DNA from: Macrocystis pyrifera
Taxonomy: Eukaryota; Sar; Phaeophyceae; Laminariales; Laminariaceae
Direction: 5' to 3'
Assembly (NCBI GenBank): GCA_031763025.1
Contig: JASSKH010000023.1
Location: 8,149,501 to 8,213,500 of the forward strand
DNA: 64,000 nucleotides
The position numbers were made by a program, and so were the translations under genes. The notes beneath the pieces are model-generated. The model was not told the origin of the DNA. It saw only the letters and a list, made by a program, of their open reading frames with translations, and made no database searches. Positions 53,601-64,000 of the stretch are shown here, piece by piece; the first letter of the stretch is position 1, and each line of letters starts with the position of its first letter.

Positions 53601-56564
53601 TCATCTAATTTAGTACTCACTGCAAACAGCGGCTCAGGGCGTACACGCATACTATACAGTAGCTTAAGAGTCGGCTCCTTCAACTCGTTCGTTTGGACCC
53701 TATACGCATTATAAGTCCATCCGATAAATCTCACACCATGAGTGTCAATTGCCCGCCTATCTTGATGGTGATCTCGCTACTTTAAGGTCAAAGGGCTCTG
53801 CATGTATCACGGTTCACACGGTTGATTGCAAGATTTGCACATGGCCGATTAAGACCGACCAGGCATCCACAGAGGCGGATGAACCAGCGCTATGTCATGG
53901 GGATCTTGTTTCGTCGCAAACAGGCTCGATTAAGCTGTGGCGGCCGTACTGTCACACACGTTTGAATCTCCCTGCCTCCAAATAGACGTAAAGCCTTGTC
54001 GCTGGGTGAGCACCCCCCCTCCATCTCAACCTGCTCCGGCCCTCGCCTTACATTTTAAACGCGCGTCGGATTCGGCGCTGCTTATACTGTTGAAATTACG
54101 TTGCCGAAATTTCCATAACTGTGCTTAGACACGCTATCGTGTCTCGCGCGGTATCTTTGTCAACCTTTGCAGCAGTCCTCAAAGTCCTCGACAAACACGC
54201 ATCGTGCCTAGAAACACTAATGTTCGACATCGAGAATTCAACACATGGCCCACGATCAACTGTCACAAGAATATTACTCCAAGGCCCACATAACGATAGG
54301 ATACATACATGTTATCCTGCTGGCAGCCAAGCATGGCACCAGTACCGGTTTGCGGAAAACCGCAAACGTGAAGCGTAGGAAACAAACATAAATATATGGA
54401 CCGAAAAACAACATGGCCGGACGTTGTTCAGTGCGAAAAAGCATAGCAAAACCACGGGATAAGCGCCAAACGACTATTGGCAACTCATTAGCTTTCTTTG
54501 CCCCAGTGGTCGTAGCTCCTCCCCGTCAGCACTTCTCGTTCTACGTACCGTTGCGTCAAACAAACACAGCATGCGTCACAATACATAGAACCACAAAACG
54601 GTGCATGCCCAGCTGAGGCGAGCACGATCGTACGAAACCCATCAACTAGTCCTAGGCGGCATCAACTTGCAGATGGGAGGGGGGTTGTAGAGGAAAAGGC
54701 AAGGGTCGCGCGATTGAGCGTTTTTGTTTAACTGGCCGTGACCTCAACCCTTTTATTACTGCGAAAGTTATCCGACGCTAAATTCGTGCAGTTTGTCTCC
54801 AAAAGTGCCCATGCACTTCGTGAAGGGGTCAACTTGTTACCAAGAGAGTGCGGCGAAAAGGAATGTTCGCCGTCACACGAATCAAAAGCCAATCGAGCAA
54901 TTACCACCGGCGGCGAGCTCTCCTCTTCAACGCCACCTCAGCCGTAACTCTGCCTTTCCGTAAAACAGTACCTTGAGATGTTTTAACAATAGTTACCACT
55001 AATTATCACTATCTCTCGTTTTTCTGCGGTAACAATACCATAGAGTACTCTATCGAACACATGGCCTCAAAGCATACCTGGTATATGATCTGGGGTCGCA
55101 AGGCAAAGCTACTATTGATTCAATCGTCTTCTCCCCCCCTCCCTCTTGCCGTCAATCGTTCGGCGACCAATGGGCTCAAAATTCCGATTGGGTTCGACTT
55201 TCCCAACGCTCGTCGGATAATTGCCATACTTTACCGTCGCTACCATGTGCGGTTTCGCCGCCTTTCGCTCGTATCAACGCCGGTGGCAGTCTTAAAGAGA
55301 CGCCCTCCGACCGACGTGACGTACGCGACAAAAAATAACCATGTCTCTTTCCACCGAACGTTGAAGTCCGGCTGCCTGCACTTTCTTTAAATCCCCCCAC
55401 CCCATCCCCCTCTCCCCTGCCCCTCACTGCTGACGAAGTAAACGCGCAAACATTACTGGACCACGATCCATAATCACCAAGGCCACTCTTAAGTGACTGG
55501 ACCATTGCCGGCGTAATCCTTTCCTATTCAAGAGATCCTCCAACTCTCATTGATCATGATTATGTTCTCACATTAGCTCACTTCCCTGAAATCCTGTTGT
55601 GGTCACATAACAATTTGTAACAAAATGCATCTCGATGGGAGAAAATAAACAAGTACGAAAAAGTGCGCACGGCCGTATCATACCAGTCCGTAAGGGAAAC
55701 GGTACTAACGAGCTGTGGTGTACGATCCTTTTATCACATATCCATGGTATTATGTGTACACTAAAACACCTTGAACAGTGTGTCGCCAGAAAAGCGAGTG
55801 CGTTGGCCAGGATTTTTAAAGGGTTGTCGCCATACCAAGGTTTCCCACTTCGCAACCACCACCGAGGGGAACGCCTATCGGAGAAACTCCCTCAACTCGA
55901 TAGAGTCGTGAAAGGCACCCCTCAGGATTTGCGGTGAGTTGCTCGACAAAACACGGAAGGGGTGATGACGCTGAAGGCAAGGCGTGCGAAGCTGAGCCAA
56001 GCAAAGGCCACGCAAGGCAAGGCAAGACGTCCACACGTTATGAACAAGTCCAACTTTGGGCCTTAGCCCGGGCCGTGACATGTTCGAGGAGTGCGCCCGA
56101 AGGGACGCTATACACGCGTTGGTCTTGGCCCCGTTCCTCGTGAAAAAAACATGACTGCCGCGAGCGGTGTTCGCCTGCATACTGCCACTTTCACACGACG
56201 GGGATAACGTGCCTCAGCCAGTAAGATTCCCAGAAAAGCTATTTTAACGCCGAACACCACATATGTATTAACGCTACCCTATACGTAACTACTGCTGCTG
56301 TAGTAGAACGCGTCGTGACATACTCAACGCCTAACAATGCAACCACCCCTTCCCAGGTCGTCAAACGCTTGGAAACCGACTAGACAACGCCGGCCCATTC
56401 CAACAGGAGACCATCCAGGACCCCGAACCTTCTCTTCGATTCTCTTCCGCGTTCCCCTCTCCATTTTCCACTGTCTGCTATCAACCATAGGGGTCGTGAC
56501 ACCCACGCCCGACATATAGCTTAGCAACGCCACTGTCACTGTCGGGCCTGTCGCGATCGCCGAG
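53601..56564. other. intergenic, downstream of the choline kinase gene
   Basis: No gene recognised; short ORFs only. TACCTGGT occurs at 55075-55082. The 3' UTR and polyadenylation site of the kinase gene must lie in its right part but were not identified. Confidence 0.4.
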
Positions 56565-56669
56565 CTACTTGGCCGGTGGGGGCAGGAACGTGCCGGAGAA
56601 GTGTCGGTACGCTCGTATCCTCTCCGCCGCGTACTTGATGTAGTCGAAGCCCGCTGCGGCGGTTTCACT
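56565..56669 (-). CDS. choline/ethanolamine kinase exon g (terminal)
   Basis: 105 bp including TAG (56565-56567). Acceptor CCAAGCAG. Reads S-E-T-A-A-A-G-F-D-Y-I-K-Y-A-A-E-R and ends F-L-P-P-P-A-K, matching the conserved F-D-Y-x-x-Y-A end of the family. Confidence 0.92.
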   Translation of the reverse strand, partial: SETAAAGFDYIKYAAERIRAYRHFSGTFLPPPAK

Positions 56670-59600
56670 CTGCTTGGGGAAAGGACGACGACGCCACCGC
56701 GAGGTGGGGAGTGGGGAGATGTAGGAAGTCTTGCTCTCATGGTTACGCTGACATATTTAAGGGCGGCGAGGGCGGCAGGAACTATTGCCCGCGTGCGACA
56801 GTCCTCAGGTACATTCAGGGGCAGAGAAGAAGGCAGGACACGTTGCTCGCATAGTTCGTCGGATGTATATCCAGGTGCGGAGACGGCGCCTATAAATCTA
56901 ATTCGCATTGTTCCGTTCAGATATTCAGGGATGAAGAGTAAAATTGTCAGGTTTCCCCGCATGATTCCGTTGCTTTTCAGCCGTTGAAAAAAGCGTAGAA
57001 GAATAGCTGACGCGCGGACAGGGTGGGACTGTACGGGGTCGCTACAGCTAAAGGTGAGATAAGCGGTGGTTTCGAGTATGATTTTCCTTCGTGTCGCGTC
57101 CGGTCTGGAGGGTACTCATCGCGATCGGGGCGGTCGGCAACGAAAAACGTTGTTTTATGCAAGGGTGCCGCGCTCGCTTTTTGCTCAAGGCTGGCATTTT
57201 GGAAGGAAGCGACGGAATGCCCTATGAACGACACCGTTGTAGATGTCGGCGGTACCTTTGCGTTACTCTCGTCGCAGCGGGGGTAGGTATGACTGTGCGT
57301 TACAACGGCATTAGGTGTTTGTCAGTTTGATGAATGGATGGGGGGATGGGTGGGTGGGTGGATGGAGCAATGGATGGATTGATGGTGGACGGATTGACGG
57401 ATGAATGGATAGATGGATGAAGAAACGGACGAGTGGATCAATGCACGACTTCGTGAATAACGGCCATGGGTGGACGAATCGACCAATGATGCAATAACAA
57501 ACAAACGAATGAATGATACCACGGACGAACTGGAGGACGCGATAACCAGCGAAGCGACCCCCACCTTCGACTGAAGAAGCGACCAAATCGCCCACAAGAG
57601 ATGAGACGCGAGAGAATACGCATCTGCTTCCGAGACGAGCCCCTCCACCTCCTCCGCAGCAACTTCATCGTCCGGGACCTGACACACACGGCAGTAGGGC
57701 CGTAAACCGAGAGCGACAACCAAGCATCACTAAAACAGCGCAGACCCGTCGCGTCCGCGCCACGGTTACTAATCTAGACCGTGTGGAATGGATGTGCACT
57801 GAATACAACCTAGGGGGGCACGTTCTAAGCTATCTCCTGCACCGTAGTATATACTGCTGTTTGCGCTGGCCTTTCGGTTTTGAGTTTGTTCAGTTAGTTA
57901 CGTTCAGCGATAATACAATTGGGTAAGGGCCACGGTATGGGATAGAAAACAATGGCGACCTCTAGATACTGCTGTGCAGATTGTAGCTTCGAATTTGCAT
58001 CCCCAAGTTGCACTTAGCGCGAGCATGCCAAACCGTACAGTAGCCCCCAGGAAGGGATAGTTTCGTTTCTTAAGGACAGAGCTGGGCACGTATCATTCAC
58101 CGAGGTGGTAGTAGCACGGAGGGTCACTGTGTGGTGGCAATATCCGAAGCGGTTACTCATCATCACTAGATTGTTCGGTCTGGGGAGCAGTGAACACCCC
58201 AGATGAGCATGTTTGCTAGCATATTTATGAATAGCTGTTGGGCTACAGCACGCGACAGTACTCAAGAAAATGGGAGTTAAAGATTCTCGGCGCGACGTTT
58301 GCACAAAGCCCAAGATAATATTGTCCGTGCTGAAACTAATGTACAGTAGACACACCCTGCCTCACATACGATTAAGAACACGAGCTTGAACCAAAATATA
58401 CTTTTTTTAACCCGTGTTGAACTTCACTCCCGATTTGGGGGACAATATACTTACGATTAGTGTAGGATAAAGTTCGCAGTAGTAAAAAAAAAGGTGAGAG
58501 ATGGTGTCGCGTGCTGTGCTAGTTATCGCCAGCGCCAGCTAACGTACGTCAATAGGTATACAGGTACCAGGTAGCTCCATCTGACGACCAAAAGTAATAT
58601 TTCAGCGCCGTCAGCACCAAACACTGTCAGCAATCTCGAGGAAAAACTCCTTAAATCGGACAGCGATAACAAGGAGGCGGTACTACAGTAGTACGTATAT
58701 AGCATACAACGTAAATGTAAATACGTGGGATAAGGCATTCACCATCGCGAGACTTCGTTTTCCCGAAAAAAAAACGTTCTTCTATTAAATTACACTCATC
58801 TCAACGCCGACTCGGGTCCTCAAAGGCATCAAGTCTTGGGGAAAACGAGCAGCAGGAACACAGATGCTCACGCAGGCGGATGGCAAGTTGACTCGCCCAG
58901 CGAAGGCCGAGAAAAGTGATTTGATATACCATACCAGCATACATTCAGAAGCTCATGTGTTATGTTTGTATAACATGCCGATTTTACATTCCATCCAGCA
59001 AGTTTCAGTGTGTGTTCCGACTACCGGGCTACCTTAGCGCCATGTTATTTCCGATACGCACAACACAAATCGAGACCGCCCAAGAATCTGCAGCGGGCCG
59101 TCCGGACGCATGGGAACGCGTGCGAAGGCAGGCGGGCAGGGACAGACAGAACCTCACCCCATTGGCCGTCCCCAGATACGTCCGGCAGTACCTCCGACGC
59201 TCCTCCACCGAGGGGTATCGCTCTAAATCCACTACGTGGGACTCTTCGGCGGCGTAGTCGGCCGTCCATTCGCAGAAGTGGTTCCCGATGTCGAAACCCC
59301 GGGGGTTGTACCCGGAGTACTCATAGTCGATCAGAGAAACAAGGTGATCGGATGTCCGACGAGGGGATGGCGCTGTGGCGTCCCCGTTGGGAGCGGCGGC
59401 TTCCCCCATAGTATCGTCAGACGTGGCGGATGTGGAAGGTTTGCCCTTGTACATGATGTTTCCGCTCTGTCCCGAGGGGAGGAAAAAAGCGGCGCGGAAG
59501 ACGGAGGGGTTCGTGGGTGGGTGGGTGGATTTGCGAGCGAAGCGTACAGTTACTCTCGGGGTGTTGTATTTCCGTGTGCAGGTTGTTCACGCTACGTACA

Positions 59601-62600
59601 ACGTACAATAGTTGATATTGGGACGTTGTTCGAGGGTTAGACGTCCTCGCAGCAATAGTTTGCAGTGAGCCACCCCTATCGCAGGAAAACTGCCCATACC
59701 AGTGGGAGTAGTCGCCAACCGTACGCGGGGGATAAAAGGACGCCGGGTATCAACAGCCAGCCAGTCAACCGTGGCAACGTAAGGCTTCGTTGTACACTTT
59801 TCCTTCTCTCTCTGGTGCCACGTTGGTGCGATGCCTGAGCTTGCTTCCCCCGCCACGATCGCTGACGGGGTACATATACAAAGCACGCACAGACAACCCT
59901 TTCGTCGCGGCGTGCACGTCAATTGTTCCCCCTGCAGGACGGGCCTCAAACGTCGGACTCAGGGAGGGACTCACGGAGGAATATCATCGATCAAGGGATG
60001 GGCGATAGAGGAGCAGCAAAAACGCCTCCAAACCAGAGAGTTGTTCTGCTCTCGTTTAAAAACAGAAAAAAAACACAGCAGCCCTACCTGGAGGTCGTTA
60101 TGGCAGAACACCGTCTTCGACGATACCCCCTCTTCCAACCGTTCCCTCAGCTTCGCCACCATCCTGCCGAGCTCCACGACGTCCACGCCCCCGAAAACAT
60201 TGCCGCAGATTTCCATCGCTTTCCCGTGGAAATCCTGCGTGTAAGGGGGGTCGGCGAGAGGCGGTCGGAAGCTCAAGGTGATGATGGGCGCACTATTTGT
60301 ATCCACTCAATCGGCGGCAGTGTACCATACGGACCGTCACGTCCGCGGGGGGGGGGTGTACTCATTATCATGCGTGGCCGTAGTCGTATGTCCACAGACC
60401 CTCGCATCCCTGTGCATAATGCCGGGACGTAGCACGTCGGGTTTTAACCGACTAGGAGGCCTTGCTTGCACCAAGCGCGCAGCGCCGTGAGGTGTTGGGC
60501 GAGCCGCATGAAGGGTGAGCTGCCTCCTACGAAGAACTGCTTAAGAGGCGGATTTTATTTATATATACGGATGAGAGCGTCGAATTAACCTATTTGTACT
60601 ATGGTGTGGCTACTCCCAGACACAGGTAATGGATATGCTACTGTAAGTAGCCGCCTCGTGGGCACCTTACGTATACACACTACGTGATACGATCATTGCC
60701 CTTGTGCGTAGTTAAGGGTCTCCACCCCGCACAAATCATATAACTCGACCGCTATAGCCATGGTGACCGCCAAAAACAAAACGGTACCCCAGTGATCTGG
60801 CTCACGCAATAATTGGGCCGTTTTACAGCGCCGTCGCCAACCGGGTAAGCCAACAAGGTGCGCTACTGTTCTTTTTCCGGTGCTTAACGGAGGCAAGCTT
60901 TGAGGTCGTCGTCGCGTTTTAACGAGGCGATATCGGTAGCTGTCCCGGTGTTTTGAAATAATCAACTTAAAACCGCCACCCGTCACACTGCAGAATATAA
61001 GCAACACTTGTGGACCCGTAACGGTGTCTGAAGCAAGAACGTTTGCTAGGTATCACCGAGTTTGACGTAGGCAACTCGTAACAACCACGCGTCACTGCTG
61101 TTACCGTAACGGTGTTTCTTCCGAAGGCGGGCTTTAAAATCGCCGCGGTGTTCGACGGAGGCGATACTTGTAGCAGTGCAGGTGTTCGACGAAAGTGCTT
61201 TTTGTCACCGTCGACTACGAAATCTACGGAGAGCAAGCACGCCCTCGCATTGTGTCTACCGTGCTTAGTATACACAATCCCCGCACTTTTTAAGCGCCAA
61301 GCAGGCCGAGCGCTGTTTGCCCACCTCAAGCGTCCGAAAGATGAGCGGGTCACGATCTCCTGTGTCAATATCCAGGGCGTGTAGCTCGGCCATTTGCCTT
61401 CGGTTGACAAGGTAATATGTGGGACGGTGGGGGGGGGGGTACGACCAGCGAAAACGGGGGGGGGGAACAAGCAACAGACAAGGCGATGGCCAAAAAGAGA
61501 TAGTGCAAAATAAGTGAGAACCAACAATAACGAAGGACAAGCACGACAACCAGGAGAAAATAAGCACAAGAAAACAAGAGGACAGGCCAGAAATGCTGTC
61601 GAGGGGTAAATACACCTATCATAACAGGAGAGGACACAGCTCCCGGTGCCGCCACCACTCGCAGCCCGGTCAGACCAAAAGGGAGAAGCACTCACTGGGC
61701 GCTCCAACATTCGGCGTTCGCCCGTCGGTCCGTCCGTCCGTCCGTCCGTCCGTCCATCGGCACGACAACAAAGGACACGGCGTGGGAAGGGACCATAGTC
61801 CCGCGCAGAGAAAGACAGCGGGAAGGGGGACAGTGATCGAACCCTGTAGGTCACTCGCTTATTGGCTCTACGCCACTTTCCAAGTGCTAAACCTTTCGCC
61901 CGTCTTCCAAATCACCAACCCAACCGCGGCGTAAGCCGCACTCACCACCTTCACACCTACCCTATAACTTCCCCACCCTACACCACCCCACCCTACCCCA
62001 CCTCGCTACCCGACGAACCACACACACGCCCCAAAGGCTCTGCGTAAGCCCAAAATTCCGGGGCACGGAAGGATGGCAAAACGTTTGATCGACTCGCCAT
62101 ACACACAAAAACAATATCGCTGGCTCAAAATCTGCCGCGGAACGCGCTCATTTCATCTGCCTGGACACAAAACTCAGCTCTCACGTTTATCAACGTACAA
62201 AACATTATGTACCAGGTGTTCCGAAGAAGTTTACCTTGGCGGCTGGTTTGACATTGTTTTCAGAATACCTGTATACCTGGTACTAAAAAAGCTAAAGGGC
62301 TGTCGTGGGCTGGCCTCACCTGGCGACGAGGTCCGAGATCAGCGGCCGATGCATGTCTTCGGCGTCGAGCGACTGGGCCAATCAAAGCAGGCGAGAACAA
62401 AAAAACACGAAAAACATCGGGAGAAAGAGCACGAGAGGCGTAGTCTTACACATCGTATAGTATACATCTGCACCCACGTTTCGGGGCGGGAAGCATGCTT
62501 GAAGTTAAAATTGTTAATGTATCACTCTTTAGGGAGGCAAAAGGGTCAAAACAGGCCCGAAATAAACCAAAGCTTTACCTGGAGAGGTCAGTCCGTTCCC

Positions 62601-62798
62601 ATGCCGGAGGGGGTGTCCACCAAAACCAAACTCGGCCTCGCGTGGCCGGGAACAACAAAAACTTGAAAAAAATCAGTCGCTTAGCCCACCTTTCCCTCGA
62701 GAAACTCTTCTACGCGCCCGTCCTCAAGCGTCGCCAGCAGGGCCGGCCCGAAGCCGAGCTCGCCGAGAAGCTTGAACACCTTCAGCTCGTTCTCTCTG
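56565..62798 (-). CDS. choline/ethanolamine kinase, 3' seven exons
   Basis: ATP-dependent kinase that phosphorylates choline or ethanolamine, the first step of the cytosolic CDP-choline/CDP-ethanolamine (Kennedy) pathway to membrane phospholipids. Exons in order: 62798-62690, 62372-62320, 61397-61325, 60234-60088, 59466-59158, 57678-57565 and 56669-56565. Phases agree at every junction. Diagnostic motifs are R-V-E-E-F-L-E-G, the Brenner phosphotransferase motif H-N-D-L-Q/S-G-N split by an intron, L-I-D-Y-E-Y-S-G-Y-N and G-F-D-I-G-N-H-F-C-E-W. The C-terminal F-D-Y-I-K-Y-A-A-E-R precedes the stop. About 335 residues are accounted for. The N-terminal nucleotide-binding strands are missing and probably lie beyond 64000. 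Choline versus ethanolamine preference cannot be told. Motifs are intact, so it is probably functional. Confidence 0.92.
57325..57425 (+). repeat. degenerate (GGAT)n/(GGTG)n microsatellite
   Basis: Tetranucleotide-like run of GATGGATGG, GGGTGGGTGG and TGGATGGATG with interruptions, in the last intron of the kinase gene. Confidence 0.8.
57565..57678 (-). CDS. choline/ethanolamine kinase exon f
   Basis: 114 bp, phase 0, acceptor GTGTCAG and donor AAG|GTGGGG. Reads V-P-D-D-E-V-A-A-E-E-V then A-Y-S-L-A-S-H-L-L-W-A-I-W-S-L-L-Q-S-K, the conserved helix lining the substrate pocket in this family. Confidence 0.93.
59158..59466 (-). CDS. choline/ethanolamine kinase exon e
   Basis: 309 bp, phase 0. 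Starts S-G-N-I-M-Y-K-G-K, completing the Brenner motif with its Asn. A ~25-residue low-complexity insert (Ser/Thr/Ala/Pro) follows, then L-V-S-L-I-D-Y-E-Y-S-G-Y-N and G-F-D-I-G-N-H-F-C-E-W, the family's metal- and substrate-binding core. The exon ends at R-R-Y-C-R-T-Y-L-G-T-A-N-G before GTGAGG. Confidence 0.95.
60088..60234 (-). CDS. choline/ethanolamine kinase exon d
   Basis: 147 bp, phase 0 at both ends, acceptor ACGCAG and donor CAG|GTAGGG. Reads D-F-H-G-K-A-M-E-I, V-V-E-L-G-R-M-V-A-K-L-R and ends T-V-F-C-H-N-D-L-Q. It carries the catalytic Asp of the Brenner motif. Confidence 0.92.
60357..60843 (-). mobile_element. ~480-bp G-run element, copy 2, in a kinase-gene intron
   Basis: Full-length partner of 34117-34594, preceded on the plus strand by a run of ten Gs (60347-60356). 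It sits in the 1.09-kb intron between kinase exons c and d, on the gene's own strand if the C-run is taken as its 3' end. Its presence explains nearly half of that intron. Confidence 0.7.
61325..61397 (-). CDS. choline/ethanolamine kinase exon c
   Basis: 73 bp: one base completes the split Arg, then Q-M-A-E-L-H-A-L-D-I, the helix preceding the catalytic region, to F-R-T-L-E. Acceptor CGAAG, donor GAG|GTGGGC. The 295-codon ORF through this region is mostly intron. Confidence 0.85.
61726..61757 (+). repeat. (GTCC)n microsatellite
   Basis: About eight GTCC units, intronic in the kinase gene. Confidence 0.9.
61828..61882 (-). other. tRNA-like sequence (possible SINE head)
   Basis: The minus strand reads AGTGGCGTAGAGCC (A-box-like), AGCGAGTGACCTA and then CAGGGTTCGATCACTG, with a B-box core GGTTCGATC. 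The order and spacing resemble a tRNA's D to T arms, but the T-stem pairs imperfectly and no acceptor stem is seen. Confidence 0.4.
62320..62372 (-). CDS. choline/ethanolamine kinase exon b
   Basis: A 53-bp exon, acceptor GCCCAG and donor AG|GTGAGG. Reads S-L-D-A-E-D-M-H-R-P-L-I-S-D-L-V-A plus two bases of a split Arg codon completed by exon c. It matches the segment after the E-E-F-x-E-G motif in this family. Confidence 0.88.
62690..62798 (-). CDS. choline/ethanolamine kinase exon a (first seen)
   Basis: Encodes R-E-N-E-L-K-V-F-K-L-L, G-F-G-P-A-L-L-A-T-L and R-V-E-E-F-L-E-G-K, the N-lobe end of the kinase. The donor AAG|GTGGGC is clear. The acceptor is one of two overlapping sites (TTCAG or CAGCAG, 62796-62802), so the 5' boundary is uncertain by a few bases. 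Confidence 0.85.
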
Positions 62799-63029
62799 CT
62801 GAAGAACATCTTCATTGCCAAGAGGGGGCATAGGCACAGCGGGGGCATGCCGTCGCGGTCACCGTCACGGGTAAGGTGGGTCACGTGAAAACGAGAGAAA
62901 CGAGGAAACAAGAATTGTCGGTGCCGTCCGGAAAGAGGCGTCAAAGAGGAAGGCGCTTGTTGAGAAAGGGCTCGGCTTCAGCGAGAGAAAGCGGCACAGC
63001 AAGGGTCCGATCCAGTCCGGACCGGACCG

Positions 63030-63215
63030 AACCGCAACCGAACCAAACCAAATCGAATCGAAGCGAACCAAGTCGAGCCGAACAGAGTCGAACCGAAGCG
63101 AAGCCAACCGAAGCGAAGCCAACCGAAGCGAAGTCAGCCGAAGCGAAGCGAACCGAAGCGAACCGAGCCGAACCGAACCGAGCCAAACTGCAAAGGACCG
63201 GACCGAGCCGAACGC
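63030..63215 (+). repeat. degenerate (CGAAC/CGAAG)n minisatellite
   Basis: Runs of GAACCGAAGCGAAGC-type pentamers, purine- and C-rich with almost no T. It creates long Glu/Pro/Ala/Lys ORFs on one strand and Leu/Arg/Ser on the other. It lies upstream of the first recognised kinase exon, probably in an intron. Confidence 0.85.
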
Positions 63216-64000
63216 AGCCAATTCGTGGCGACGGCGTGTGCATATCTCTGGTTGTGCTCGAGGGGTGGGTGGGAGACACCGAAAATAAAAGAAGCGAAAG
63301 CGGAAAGGAAAGGACAAGCCTACGGACAAACCGCTGCCGCGAGCCGATATACAGGAGGGGGGGCGAGAGGGTCGGCCACCAGTAGCCTCGACGTAGGCGT
63401 GCGAAGTCAAGAGGGACGGTCGAGAAGAGAAGCGCAAAATGTCGTGCTCTCGCCGCTACGTCAGCGACCAATGATAGAGACCGCTTTGTCGTGCTACGTG
63501 GCGGACAGGAAAAGTGGGAGGAATTCATCTACAGTAGAAAAACAGGTTGGAACTCTCACACACATGATACAGATAGTCGTGGGATTGAGGTCGCTAACGA
63601 CCACAAACAGATTTGATACATGGTCTTTTCACGGAGCGTATCATTTCAATAGCCTGAAAAAAATGATTAATCAACTTGGGTGGTCTGGTGTCCCAAAATA
63701 ACTTAAACGTAGCATATCAGGCCTACTGCACGGTATCTGCTGTAACTTTTGGTACGTCCACAGTTGAGATTATTTTCTGCATTGGGACACGTAAAACCCT
63801 CCAATATCAATTCGATCTGCATCCATAACGTTTTTTCCGCGTTGAACGGCCGCGACAAACATCGACATGATTGCGTTTTTTAGGTGTTTCAGGTATTTTA
63901 GAGACCACAGCAGCGTCAATCAATTGATACTACAGTAAGTAGCTACAGAGAAGTAACGTCTGGTGTTACAACCGCACCGCATATCATCGAGTCAAGCACC
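63216..64000. other. right edge, probable intron or upstream region of the kinase gene
   Basis: Only short ORFs. The missing kinase N-terminus (a glycine-rich T-N-x-x-Y type loop) was looked for on the minus strand and not found. Confidence 0.35.

Noticed and set aside
60967..61854. 295-codon minus ORF
   Set aside because: Mostly intron of the kinase gene; only 61325-61397 of it is an exon. The rest is Cys/Ser/Pro/Leu-rich without family pattern.
62865..63528. Two long overlapping minus ORFs and a long plus ORF
   Set aside because: Created by the T-poor CGAAC minisatellite; amino-acid composition mirrors the repeat.

Overview
The window is eukaryotic nuclear DNA. Genes are split by long GT-AG introns, there are no operons or tightly packed ORFs, microsatellites and minisatellites are abundant, and retrotransposon and MITE remains are scattered throughout. 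The most telling feature is a minus-strand gene in which one tetratricopeptide repeat (42 codons, 126 bp) occupies exactly one phase-0 exon, many times over. That architecture is known from candidate immune-receptor families of brown algae (the Ectocarpus NB-ARC-TPR genes), so a brown alga or close stramenopile is the best guess. This is inference; no rRNA, organelle or marker gene is present to confirm it.

Layout. 1-1842 is the 3' part of a Ty1/copia polyprotein (reverse transcriptase and RNase H, broken by a frameshift), followed by LTR-like sequence to about 2460. 2500-16850 is mostly repeats: a 475-bp direct duplication (2507 and 13042), tandem 216-bp and 212-bp duplications (4543-5514), a GC-rich gene relic (6260-7483), a 493-bp direct duplication (9481 and 10529), a ~190-bp repeat array (11040-11575) and a Tc1/mariner-like MITE (8814).

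16857-29407 (minus) is the main gene. A 5' part encodes three predicted membrane helices and a long helical domain ending in a first TPR. It is followed by two 39-codon TPR-like exons and thirteen 42-codon TPR exons, all phase 0, so any exon can be lost, gained or skipped without breaking the frame. One further TPR exon is an eroded relic inside an intron, and adjacent introns share sequence, which points to exon-plus-intron duplication. No NB-ARC or other P-loop is visible, so this looks like a membrane-anchored relative of the brown-algal TPR receptors.

30150-56560 is gene-poor. It holds poly-G tracts (one of 62 nt), copies of a ~480-bp element bounded by a G-run, a (GACCC)n block (40640-41375), a kilobase dominated by CCATGG (45840-46990), a Gag-like ORF (48046-48675), a composite CTG-rich repeat carrying tRNA-like T-arms (49260-50880) and another possible gag relic on the minus strand (42640-43560).

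56565-62798 (minus) is a choline/ethanolamine kinase gene. Seven exons with compatible phases were located, including the split Brenner motif HNDLQ/SGN and the terminal exon with its stop. The 5' end probably lies beyond the right edge. Repeats, including one full ~480-bp element, sit in its introns.

All splice sites and repeat counts were read by eye, with no alignment or search.
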